A DNA stretch of 64,000 nt from Nageia nagi (lineage: Eukaryota > Pinophyta). Shown in pieces: positions 1 to 10,835 of the stretch. The notes below the pieces were generated by a model. The model worked only from the letters and a program-made list of their open reading frames with translations. It did no database searches and had not been told where the DNA came from. Both the position numbers and the translations under genes were made by a program. The DNA lies in NCBI GenBank assembly GCA_050084985.1, contig JBITNC010000002.1, forward strand, positions 30,690,001 through 30,754,000, written 5' to 3'. Within the stretch, counting starts at the first letter, position 1; every line of letters begins with the position of its first letter.

Positions 1-3000
1 ACTATTTTTTTTCAAATTATTTTTTTGAAATATAATCATTGTTTATGAACATACATGCGACATTTGACTCTCCACTCCCCCATGCTACACCTCTAGTTAC
101 GTCTCTCAACGTAATAATTTAGTTTTTGTTCTTTGGTTAATTTTAACTTCGTATCTTATATTTCATCTTTTTTAATCATGATCATATTGTATTGATTTAT
201 CGTATATTATTATTATATATTATTCGATGTATTTGTGATTCTATTTGTTACTTTACGAGACCCCGTTACTACTATGGAACTTCACTCATTAAAGTAAAAA
301 TACCCATATTGATATTAATGTGAAAAAATATTTACACTTTAAAATGCAACCCACCTGTAATGATCCAACCTCCTTCATACATTGATGAAATTAGTATTTT
401 ATAATACATGAGTGGGTCTGCAAACTAAATGGTTGCAAATACTTTTTAGCTAACTTCTACGGATAGAAAATAAATTTGGCAATCATGCCTATACGATCTT
501 TAAAGATTTATTCCTACGACTATACTATCTACTTTGACCAAAAATTAAATTTCTAAGTACAAGTACAATATTGATACCTTTGATAGATTTTGCAATATTG
601 ATCGATTGGATGAAATACTTCTTTAGTTGGACGAATACACAATTGAATTATCTTCAGGAATAGTCTGCCATACTCTACATTAAATGTTTGATTTGTTAGC
701 AAACTACCAACGTCCATAATTTATGCTAACAATCGTTATTATTTTGGCACTTTGAGTGTACTAAAGCATTAATGCAATCTCAGCGCCAAAGCCCCTTCAA
801 TGTTGGTTATCATGATTATCAATAACCTTTTGTCACCTGGAACATGTTGATATCAACACGTACGCAAAAGCTCATAAAGTTCCAGGGTGTCTTTAGGTAA
901 TATATTTCATCCTTGAGGTTTTTGAAGAATTGATTTGACATCATCATTAAAAAAACACCGACGGCCAGACAATGAAGACTTGATTGTTTTATCGCCAGGG
1001 ATTCTTGAGAGACTGTGATGATATTATTTTACAAATTGTTCAGGTATAAGATTATACAAAGCCAAGGTGAATAAATAATGGTGGGTTTGCACATGTGAGA
1101 TTTACATATCGAGGAGTACAATAAAATATTTACAAGAGCTTAAGAATGATTTTTCAAAAATTATCCTTTATATTGTTGTTGCCTCGTATTTTTACAGTAA
1201 GACATGTCGAGCGTCAAGATATGGGATTGATAGAACTGATGTCACCCTTTCAAATGTCCGAATTAACACATGCTTGTCGGGATCTGGGAAGGACAATACT
1301 TCAAATCTTCTAAGTGTTGGGCTTATCTGCACTTAGCCAAAAACTACAACACAGGGGCTTTGTATGACCCAATCAAGGCGTCAATTAAAAATGAAGTATT
1401 ATTATTGTTACAAAATTATGAAACCAGAAATTTTGATAAGAAAAGGAGATAGGTAGGAAGATAGAACACAATATTACCTCTTCTACTCTCAATGCTTAAG
1501 CATGTCACCGGATAGGACTTACGATATGACATTTATAATCAGATGGTAACCAAAATATTTACAATGATACCTATATTGTACAATTGCTTCCAGGGTCATA
1601 TTGCAATAGTGCCTAAGTAAAAACTGGATAAAGTTCATACAAAAAATAGCTTTGTAGATTCTTTATCAAAAACTCTTAAATCTAGCAATGGAAACTATTT
1701 AACTAAGTGTTATGAATTTACAAACAATAGTAAAGGTATCGGTACAAAAGAAAATTCTTGAAAATCAACTGAAACAACACAACACCAACATGGACCAATG
1801 GATTCAAAAATTCAAAATAAGGTTCAAGCATATATGAGCAATAACAACAAACTATAGAATAGTTAATATTGATATCAAACATATTCTTGATAACCTTACC
1901 AATTCAAATTTCACATAAATCATAATTGATAAAATCAAGCAGAATAATGAACTCATATTGTTGTATCACAAAGCATAAGTCGGTGAACTTTATCATTTGG
2001 AAATCTAAATAGCATATGCTCAACTCATGAAACTATTTGCGTAGAAAGGGAAACTTTAGAATACTTCTAAAAAAGATATGGAGTATATCCAACAAATTTA
2101 TTTGGAGCACACTCAGGGGTTAGCTGAATTGGAATTAGAGATCAAAAAATACTCATAAGGTTAGTGATGGCATGCAAGTAGTACATGGTTGCACTATAAT
2201 GGACTTCTTCATCACCAAAATTAATTAACAAATCACAATATGATTAGTATAAAGGTAGGACATCTCCACCAACTATCCCTTTATTTTGATTGCATCTCTT
2301 TCCACTGAAATAGAATAGTTATTCCAACAACTACTGGTCTCTTAGCTAGATAAAGGTAAAAACTAAGTCATAGAAGTAGATGAGTAGAAGGGAATTTGGT
2401 TGTACCTTATTTTTGATTGAAGAAAAAAGGGATGTAAGAAAGAAATTTGTGTAAATTTTTTAATACAAACAATGTTATACATTTGGCTTAGCAATATATT
2501 ATGATTATTTAGCAAAGTCTAGAATATATGTTGACATAAACAAAGAAAGAGAAATAGATAACAGATGAATGCATACATAAGATGGAGAATCAATTAAGGA
2601 CATCAAAGAATATAATAAATCAAAAGGATGAGATTATTGATATAATTAACAAAAGTTAATTACATCATTAAGATACTATTTTTCAGAAAGATGAAATGAA
2701 GAAACTATAAAAGTGTAAAATCAAGAAGAATCACCAAAGTTAACCATTGATTAAAATGATAACAATGCAAAGTAATCAAAACTTGAAATAAACCAAAGAA
2801 AGTTAAAAATAGTTATGAAAATAAATTGCTAATATTGAACCTTTATAACCTCCATCAATCCACTATAAAGCACATGGTTGTAAATGAGAAAGAATGAAAG
2901 AATCTTCTAAAGGTTTTTCAAGGAACATAGATAAAATCCTAGGAGTATTTTGTAAAAAATCATCAAAACCAAAGGATAAAATATAGTGTCAAGAAAATTA

Positions 3001-4165
3001 TTAGACCAATAATCCTCTCTCTGTCCAAAAATTTGATATTAGAATATTCCTAAGACTTCTATATATTTACAAGCTAAAATCATAAAAAAACTCTTTAATT
3101 TTCAAAAATCTTACGCATGAACACTCTAAATTCAAAATGATGACTTGTTCATCAAAATTAATGCTCGTTAAATATTTGTAGAAGAAGAATCTAAATTGAA
3201 ACTATAAAAAAGTATACTTTTGTTAACACTATAGTGCTCCTCAATTTGTGTTAGATTGTACTACTAATACATGGCTTAGAAATTTATTTGGTTATATGGC
3301 TATGATTCTTCCAATCACATCTCATGAAGTTCAATGGTTTACCAATCTCTTACCTAAGGAAAAGATTATCCACAACTACACCAACTATTTTGTGAAGAAC
3401 TATTGACCTCAACCCACTTGTCTAGTAATCATTACATGAATATTTATCGAAACTCATAATTGTTTCCTTTAGAAATCCTAATGAATTTCAAAAATTCAAA
3501 TTGTGTAAGATAATAAAAAGAAGTCCCATATATTTCAGATCTAGAAGACCAAAAGAGAAGGCTTCAAGATAGGCCTTGATAGTAAGTCAGAGAGGATGTT
3601 AGTAGGAGAGAATTCTAAATATATCCCAAGAAACAAAAAATTCTAACACTTGGTGATTTGGAAACTTTTAGTTTTCTAACAATTTATAGATTTAAAAGGA
3701 TTTAGCTATTTAAAGAATTATAAATGAAAAATTGGTATTTTCATCTAGTGACATAAAAATCCATTTAGATTATATCAACTAACAATCTGAAGTATAAGAG
3801 TAACATAGGTAATGTAAAATCTTATGTTACAAATTAATACAATAGATCGCAACATCTTTCTAGAAGAAGTATGGGATAGCAAATCAAAATAAGTGTACCA
3901 TGTCATTAAGTGAGAATAGAAAAAAAATCATACTAATAAGTAATTCCTATGAAGAAATGAATTAAGAATCAGTACCTATTGTATATTGTAATCATTAGAT
4001 TGCTATTATCGACTTGTACTTGGGAAATATTAATACAAATCATACCCTAATTACTTCAAATCATTGAAGTATTTAAGTTCAACTAATGTTCTTGTATTCT
4101 TTTTTGATATCTTCAAGTACCTCATTTTATTGCCTATAACAAAGAACCATAACAATTGAATTCTT
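1..4165. other. Unassigned AT-rich DNA with faint coding relics
   Basis: No gene can be assigned here. Several short plus-strand stretches read like decayed protein. One lies near 1200-1760, where frames switch between stops. One near 2077-2160 is rich in Glu, Lys and Leu like a coiled coil. One near 3225-3430 is open for about 55 codons with several Trp, Asn and Tyr. Many stops are TAG or TAA, as in decayed mobile elements. I could not match these stretches to a named family. They may be parts of one old retroelement on the plus strand, opposite to the gypsy relic that follows. Confidence 0.3.
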
Positions 4166-4169
4166 TTAG

Positions 4170-5025
4170 TACATCATATTGTTCAACAAGAGGAGATAGA
4201 ATGAAAGCATTAAGAAGGTATATTTTTAGGTCTTTAAAATACCTTTGACACTTGTGATCCCAAATAAAACTTCTTACGCTTCTTTACCAAATGAGAAAAA
4301 GGAATTGTTTTATCATCCAATTAAGAAATAAACCTCCTTTTCAATTGTAACTTTCATTATAAAGTCCTCAGATCCTTTAGGGTTCTTGGTGGAGGTATTT
4401 ATTATATAACCTTCACCTTTTTAGGATCCACCTCTATTCCTCTTCTTTAAATAATAAAGCCTACCTATTTACCTAACAATACTTCAAAGGCACACTTATA
4501 TGACTTTAATATTACATTGTATTTCCTTAACCTTTTGAAAATATTTATCAAATCCTTGATGTGATCCTCCCTTTTATTTAACTTGGCTAGAATGTCATCC
4601 ACAAACTTCCATGGATTTTTGAATCAAATCATGGAACATGGATACCATGGCTCTTTGGTATGTTTCTCTCACATTTTATAAATCGAAAGGCATGGTCACA
4701 AAGGTTATTTTGTCAAGATCCTCTATTGATTATAATTTGATTGTAACCTAAAAACCCATCCATAAAAGATAGGATCTCATGACCAGTTGTAGAATCCTCA
4801 ATCATATCAATATTAGGGAGGAGAAACTTGTCCTTAGGATAAGCTTTATTAATATCTATAAAATTGATACAACATCTCACTTATCTATTGGGTTTTGTTG
4901 CAGTATCTACATTAAAAATTCATGAAAAATAATTTGTATGATAAATCTAAATTTTAGATAATTATAAATCTCCCTCTTGATTAGAGAAGCATACTTTGAT
5001 AGCATATTTCTAAGCTTTTGAGCTA
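4170..5025 (-). pseudogene. Ty3-gypsy reverse transcriptase relic
   Basis: The minus strand reads as the reverse transcriptase of a plant Ty3-gypsy polyprotein. In order from about 5025 downward there is the segment before the RT core, then CxxFIDINKAYPKDKFLLPN, then the DGFLGYNQI block, then a TYQRAM-like block. The catalytic motif follows as FVDDILA near 4590 (family form YVDDxLV). Next come the LRKY/KCAFEV/GFI region, the PPPRTLKDLR segment and a WDHKCQRYFKDL stretch leading to the RNase H connection. Stops and at least two frameshifts interrupt it, so it is a fossil. The family normally encodes gag-protease-RT-RNase H-integrase; only the RT part is recognised here. Its missing gag could be the minus-strand copy at 27.65-28.53 kb, separated by the copia nest. 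Confidence 0.75.
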
Positions 5026-5082
5026 TACGTTTGGCATCATCTATAACAAACAAGCTATGAGTGATAAAGTTTGGATCCAATC

Positions 5083-5630
5083 TATTAGAATAAAAAATGC
5101 ATTATTTTATAAATTATTATTTAGATGGTATATAAATAATAATATCCCCTTTATTTATATAACTCACTATTTAATCCACTTAATACTTAAAAGTATTTCT
5201 AAATACATTTTAAGTATTTAGTGAATTAAAGATGGAGACTTGTCCTATACTCATCCCACTTGAGGATATGTTTATCATTTGATTTATGTTATTCACCTTA
5301 GGTAAAAGGGTGAGCTAAAGTGGGATTTTATCCTATAGATAGAGAGCTTCTCTTAAGTATTACACACACTTATAGAAAGCATTCTTATTGTAGTAGTTTG
5401 TATAGAGGTTGTAGGAGAGTTCTTGAGAAGAGTTGTAAGAGATTTCTTATTCTTAATAAGTAATAGAATTTATTTTCAGTGGATTTTTCTATGGGAGAAT
5501 TCCTCCCATAGTTTAACCACTTAAATCTTATCTCTACTTTGTGTGACTGCTCTTGAGTTATAATTTAAAAGAAGATTGCTTCAATACGATCTTGGGTTAA
5601 GAGGATTTTAGCTTCTTTCAATTGGTACCA
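5083..5630 (+). repeat. Diverged 5' LTR of copia element D
   Basis: This stretch aligns along its length with the LTR of element A at 6272, though much diverged. Shared landmarks in order are the start followed by AAAAATGCATTATTTTA, the ACTTAA/AAGTATTT inverted motif, a GGTAAAAGGGTGA block, a TATA-like TCCTATAGATAGAGAGC near 5331, and a CTCCCATAG...CCACTTAAATCTTATCT block. It ends TTTCA at 5630 and is followed by ATTGGTACCATAG, a decayed form of the TGGTATCAGAG primer site. No target-site duplication or 3' partner was found. It is the oldest visible member of the A/B family in the window. Confidence 0.65.
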
Positions 5631-6271
5631 TAGTCGTCTTGGAGACATTTTCTCTCTTCTCTTTATCTTGAGAGGTAAAATCCACCAAAGGTATAATCTT
5701 CTTACTCTCTTTCTCTCCATTTTGAAGCTATTTTTTGCATTTATTTTGCTAAATTTTGTTTCTCTTTGCTAGCATTTTCTATACATAAGCTCTTTAAAGT
5801 TTTTTTCTCAAATAAATTTATATTTGATAGCTTATTATTGTTAAATAGCTTAGTATTGTAGAATAACTAAAGGAGGAGGATTTTTACTCACTTTTACCAT
5901 TTTATTTTGCTAAGAAGTGTTCTTTTTTTAAGAAATTAACTTCATTTTGTCAAAAATTTAGAAGGGGGAAAGAATACTCTTATTTTGATAATAAATTAGA
6001 GTACCCATTAAATTTTTGTATAAAATGACTATTTTTCCCTTAAAATTTACTAAATTAATTAATTTTTGCAAAGAAAAAAATAATTTTCTAAGTATTTTAT
6101 TTTTTGAAAAAAGAGAAAAATTGAAGTTTTCCATTAGATCTTCATCTTGAAGCTCAAACCTTCATGTTTGTAATTGCTTGCATGAAAGGGCTAAATTTGC
6201 TTGTAATTGATTATTTTGTTGTTGCTACAAGCTTTCCCTTTCTTCTTACAAGGAAGCCCGTGCCTCCTTTA
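5631..6271 (+). mobile_element. Leader of element D, interrupted by element A
   Basis: Just after the D LTR the sequence follows the same plan as the leader of element A. It has a decayed primer-binding site at 5633-5644, then GAGGTAAAATCCACCAAAGG, which parallels A's GAGGTAAAAATTTGTGAAGG, then a pyrimidine-rich stretch. No gag was seen before A begins at 6272. The last five bases, CTTTA (6267-6271), are the probable target site of element A. Where D resumes after 26626 could not be recognised. Confidence 0.5.
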
Positions 6272-6763
6272 TGTTGGAATGTATAATGCATTATTGTAAA
6301 TATTATGTAATAATGTTCTATGTAAGTTCACTAATACTTAAGGGTATCATTTGATACCTTAAGTATTTAAGTGAATATGATAATGTTACTTGTCCCATGT
6401 CATGAGCATGTCCCTTGGGTAAAAGGATGTGCATGTCATGCTTTTGTACATTGGATAAAAGGATGATCCAAAGAGAGACTTTAGCCTATAAATAGAAGGC
6501 TCTCTCTTTATGATCATATACCAATTTGTGGATTAAACTTATGCTATAGGATAGTGTTTAGGAGAAAAGTGTAGGAGGATTGTAAGAGTTCATATTTGTT
6601 AAAAAGAGAGATCTAGTTAGTGGATGTACTCCTAGTTGGAGGAACCACTTACATCTTGTGTTATCTTTGTGAGATTACTTTGTGAGTTTGTTAGATGTGT
6701 TTTGTGAGCTTTCATGTGATCTTGGAAGTTTAGAGTTGTTCATGTTATAATTCAATTCTCTCA
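6272..6763 (+). repeat. 5' LTR of element A
   Basis: The 492-bp LTR starts TGTTGGAATG and ends TCTCA. A TATA box, TATAAATA, lies at 6487-6494 inside a block shared with the other LTRs of the family. Transcription would start a few tens of bases downstream, giving the R region. By eye it differs from the 3' copy at roughly one base in ten to twelve, so A is an old insertion. The 3' copy also carries a small insertion near 14640. Confidence 0.85.
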
Positions 6764-6765
6764 TT

Positions 6766-6777
6766 TGGTATCAGAGC
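6766..6777 (+). other. Primer-binding site of element A
   Basis: TGGTATCAGAGC lies two bases after the LTR end. It is complementary to the 3' end of initiator methionine tRNA, the usual primer of plant copia elements, and so fixes the right edge of the 5' LTR. Confidence 0.9.
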
Positions 6778-9700
6778 TTGATGTGGAAGCTCTTTTTCAA
6801 CATCTTGGTGATTTTCATTCCTCTTCTTACAACCTTGTTGAGGTAAAAATTTGTGAAGGTATAACATCCTTCCTTTCTTTTTTTTAACTATTTTTTAAGA
6901 TACTAACATATTTTGTAAGATGTTTTAGTTTATTTTTTGCAAAATCTGGTCAAAATAGCAACACAATACAATTTCTTACTTATACTAACCTCTTATGTTA
7001 GTTGCAATTTTTTTTACAAAATTGCTTAATACATTAATATTTTTGCTATTCAAGAGGATACTATACAAAAATTGTATTTTTTTTTCAAAATAATATCTTT
7101 TTTTTGGAAGAGATTATTTTTGTTTTGCATCTTGTAAGGCTATTTTTTTTAGCTTATTCAAAAATAAAAAAAGGTTGCTTTTTTTTCTACAAAATGTATA
7201 TATTTTTTTAAAATATGCTTTGTAGAAATGTTGAAATATAAAAATTGCATTTACTCTACAAAAAGATATAAGCATTTCTTTTACAAAAAAAAGGGGGGAG
7301 GGAGGTGTGTAAAATTGCATTTCCTTTATTTTTTTCTTTTAGAAAACCTTGTACAATTTTTTATATATATACAAAAAAAGGGGGAGACAATGTTGATCAA
7401 CCAAACCCCATACTCTTTATTCAAAGTTAATGGCATCGCCTGAGAATTTGGTCACCATATTCTCCAAGACCCTAGGCGGTGGTGTTGGCCAACTAATCTC
7501 CTCAACTTCTTGCTCGCAACTTGGTTTCTTCCTCCTTTCTACAGTTGCTTGCTCCACTTTTTTTGTTGTCTACTCTTCTTTCCAATAATCTCGCACTTTG
7601 CCCTTTCACCAATCTCCTCAAGCATCATTTTGGTTGGTAAGTGATGAGATTGTATGACTCTAAAAATGTGAGCAATGAAGGCATGTGGTAGTACTTACAA
7701 GGTGCTCTTCGTGCATCCCTCATCATGGCACCATTGCTCTCCTTAATGCATCCCTTCCTAATGCTCACATGGTGCTATCTATTGCTCTCACCCTACCTTA
7801 CCCTTATCATCTTGCCCTTTCTTAGCCTCTTAAAAACAAGCTCACGACCCTTGCTTTCCCTCATGACCTTCAAATGAGAGACCTTCATGCTCGCTCACTG
7901 TGCTGAAGACACTCATGTTTGCTCCTCATAATTTATACTGCAATGGGTGGCTCCCTCTCAGGCCCCCTACCCCCTACTCCACTGGTCTACCCCTCCTCTC
8001 TGTTGTGTAGTGCTTCACTCAACCTTCACCTTCCCTTCTTTTTTGTAGCTGATAGAAGTGAAAAATTAAGAGATAGTAGAGCACATGGTTTCATAAGTTT
8101 CAAATTTGGATCTACTACTGATTTAGCTTACCTGTTAGGATCTATTTGAAATGAAAAATTTCTCCATCTAGATGCCATCTTGCCTTGGTTAGACTACTCC
8201 CATCCAGTTGCCTTGGGAACACCTTTTGGATCAGTCCAATATGTTTTATGGGAGAGTGTAACATCACCAACAAAACATTGCTACAAATCTCCCAAACCTG
8301 CTAACTTAATTTTTTGTTTAAAGTTATTTTGGGGCATTTAATTGCTTACATGGCTTGCTTGCTTGAATTTTTTCTTTCAAAAACCCATCATCACTCACTT
8401 GCCAACTTAATTACATAAAGTGGCATGAGGATTACCTCCTTTCATTTAATTCTTTGTAAGAATTGTAGATAGGTTAAATGATGGTGTTTTTAATTTTTTT
8501 TCTCTTGTACTTAGTCTAGTATGCTTAACCCAACATTCCCTTTCTTTACTTTAAGTTAAACTCATTAACCATGATGAGTTATTACAAAAAAAAAAAAAGA
8601 AAATGATTTTTTTTCCTTGATAAATACTTCTAAGTGTGGCAATTCACTTAGGCAAAATGATAATTAGTGTAAATATGACATTTTTTTACTAAGGTAAATT
8701 TTTTTTAACCTAAGTATTTAGTGATAATTTCATGTTGCCTAAAATTTTTTTTAAGTAAAAGGGGAATTGTTTTATATTTACTTAAAAATATAAGATGGAT
8801 GCACACTTAGAAAATAATTTTGTATGCATACATTGACAAAATATAAGATAAGTATCTAGACATTGCATGTTAAGAGTTGACAAAATATTGCATACTTACT
8901 TTTTAAGATATGGAATAATGCATGCTTACTTAAATTTGTTAAATTAAATGATATATGCTTCCTACTTTTTTTTAGTTAATGATACATTCTTAAGTTATGA
9001 TACAACTACTTCCTTATGCAAAAATGTCTTATGCAAAATTAGAAATGATGTAACAAAAGTCCTTTAGGGGTTGGTAAACAAAACCCATTGGACACTTAAT
9101 TTTCAAATTTTGAATGGATGATATTTTTACTTATGCTCTTTTTCATGCTTTGCATTTTGATTTATTTGCTTATGCAAATAAAAATGCAAACATTGAAATG
9201 AGCAACCCCCTAAAATGAACACATTCACACGTACATCCTGCAACATGATTTGTTTAGGGAGCCATGAGGTGAGGACAAGCGAACTGGAGCCTTTAAATTT
9301 GATAATCCAAATGGTAAAAAGTTTGTACTTTTCAATTGCCCCTAAGTCCTCTGTTGGTCTAGATATAACTCCAATAGGTGGATAGGCATGTGTGTAGTGA
9401 TACCACATGTCCACACATCTATTCAGGGATTATCCTGATAACCTAGGAGGATAACTTAAAACTTAATCAAGATTAATAATTTGATTGATCCAATAAATAT
9501 CATAACCTTGGAAAATAGTAGGTACTTCTTCTTATGAGAGTATAATATTGATCAAGGTGAATTGGTTGAGGATTGGTAGTACTTAGGCTCCTCTTATGTG
9601 GGCATTTAGGTGAAGGCCTAATTTTAGATAAAAAAATAAGCCTCAACAATGTCATTCTACATCTATAGTTCTTGAGATAAGAAATGTATTTGGGTACATG

Positions 9701-9856
9701 GATTATTTGAAGTTATCAAACATTTGCACTTGTGAATCAAATCAAGCATGTCTCTAGTGTTAAATGTAACATATATTATTTACTTAGTTAAAATTTAACA
9801 TTTAATATTATTTATTAAACCACATGCTTATTATTATTCACATTCTTATGTAGCAA
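6778..9856 (+). other. Long non-coding leader of element A
   Basis: About 3.1 kb separate the primer-binding site from gag, far longer than usual for copia elements. From 6860 to 7380 it is rich in T and A runs. From about 7440 to 8400 the composition turns C/T-rich with no sustained reading frame. From about 8640 to 9856 it is AT-rich and corresponds to the leader of element B (15100-16321). Shared blocks include CCTTTAGGGGTTGGTAAAC near 9062 and ACAACCCCCTAAAAT-like sequence near 9205. The 7.4-8.4 kb part has no counterpart in B, so it is either an acquired segment or was lost from B. Confidence 0.6.
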
Positions 9857-10835
9857 ATGGGAGAATCTTTTTTACCTAAACACATTCTTGATGGTTTCAA
9901 CTTTGAGATTTAGGAACCATAGATGAGGGTTGAATTGTAGGTTAAAAAGCTTTGATAAACAATGAATGATAATACCTCCTATAAATGAGAAGGCACTAGA
10001 GGCTTACAACATGAAAAATGAGCTGAAAACCTCCATGATTTACCATACAGTTTTAGATAATGCATTCTTAATGATTTTCTCTTCAACCTTGACAAAAGAA
10101 GCTTGGGATAAGCTTAAGAAAATCTACCTTGGTTCAATCTTTTCAAAAAGGTTTACCATTCTTCAAAAGTTACTTCAATCTCATCAAAGGAAAGATGAAA
10201 ATATTACCATCTACTTGAACAAAATTATTGACCTAAGGACCCAACTTGTTGCTTGTAAATGTAATTGGATAAATAATGAGTTCATGGTCTTCATTATTCT
10301 TTAAAGCCTTTATTCAAAGTTTGAAAACTTTGTAACAGTTATGAAAACAAAGATTGACAATGAAAAAGTTTTATCCTTTGAGAACCTTTCTAGGCACCTT
10401 TTGAAGCATAAGAAAACCTATAACAATAAGGTGTTGATTTCTTCTCCTAAGGATAATAATGTCGCTCTTAAAGTAACCAAAACTCCTTTAAAGAAAAATT
10501 TCAACCATAAAAAAAAATTTATCCTTCTTCTTTCAAAAGGTTTTAGAAAAGAGATAATGGTAACAATAGTAACAAGAACAATGGCAACAATGATAATAAT
10601 AGAAATAATAACAATAATAAGAACAACGGTAACAATAACCACTTTAAGCAAAGAAATGGAAAAGGTAAAGTAAACAATCCATATCTTAAGAAAAAATTTG
10701 ATGGTAATTATCACTATTATGGCATCCAAGGTCACAAAGAAGTTTATTGCTATAAAAAGAAAAGAGAATAAAAGAAAAAAGGTAATGGTAATGTAAAGAA
10801 CTACAAAAAAAAGAAGAATATTCAAGCTGGTTTTA
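9857..10835 (+). pseudogene. Element A gag (copia capsid/nucleocapsid) relic
   Basis: The first ATG (9857) begins MGESFLPKHILDG, the start shared with element B. A UBN2-type capsid segment is open from 9966 to 10304 and includes KEAWDKLKKIYLG and FTILQKLLQSHQ. It continues after a stop at 10341-10673. An Asn/Lys-rich low-complexity stretch follows, written as long AAC/AAT runs. The zinc knuckle near 10700-10770 reads YHYYGIQGHKEVYC, so two of the expected Cys are Tyr. The family's gag forms the cytoplasmic particle that packages the element RNA. Stops in the first 40 codons and loss of the knuckle show it is dead. The hydrophobic frame on the opposite strand is only the shadow of the Asn-rich tract. 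Confidence 0.75.

Noticed and set aside
7440-8150. A host gene exon in the C/T-rich part of A's leader (76-codon frame at 7919)
   Set aside because: Low-complexity Ser/Leu/Pro-rich translation, no splice sites and no recognised family.
10418-10825. 135-codon hydrophobic frame on the minus strand
   Set aside because: It is the complement of the Asn/Thr/Lys-rich AAC/AAT runs in element A's gag; the Ile/Val repeats are a by-product. The same happens at 16792-17100 in element B.
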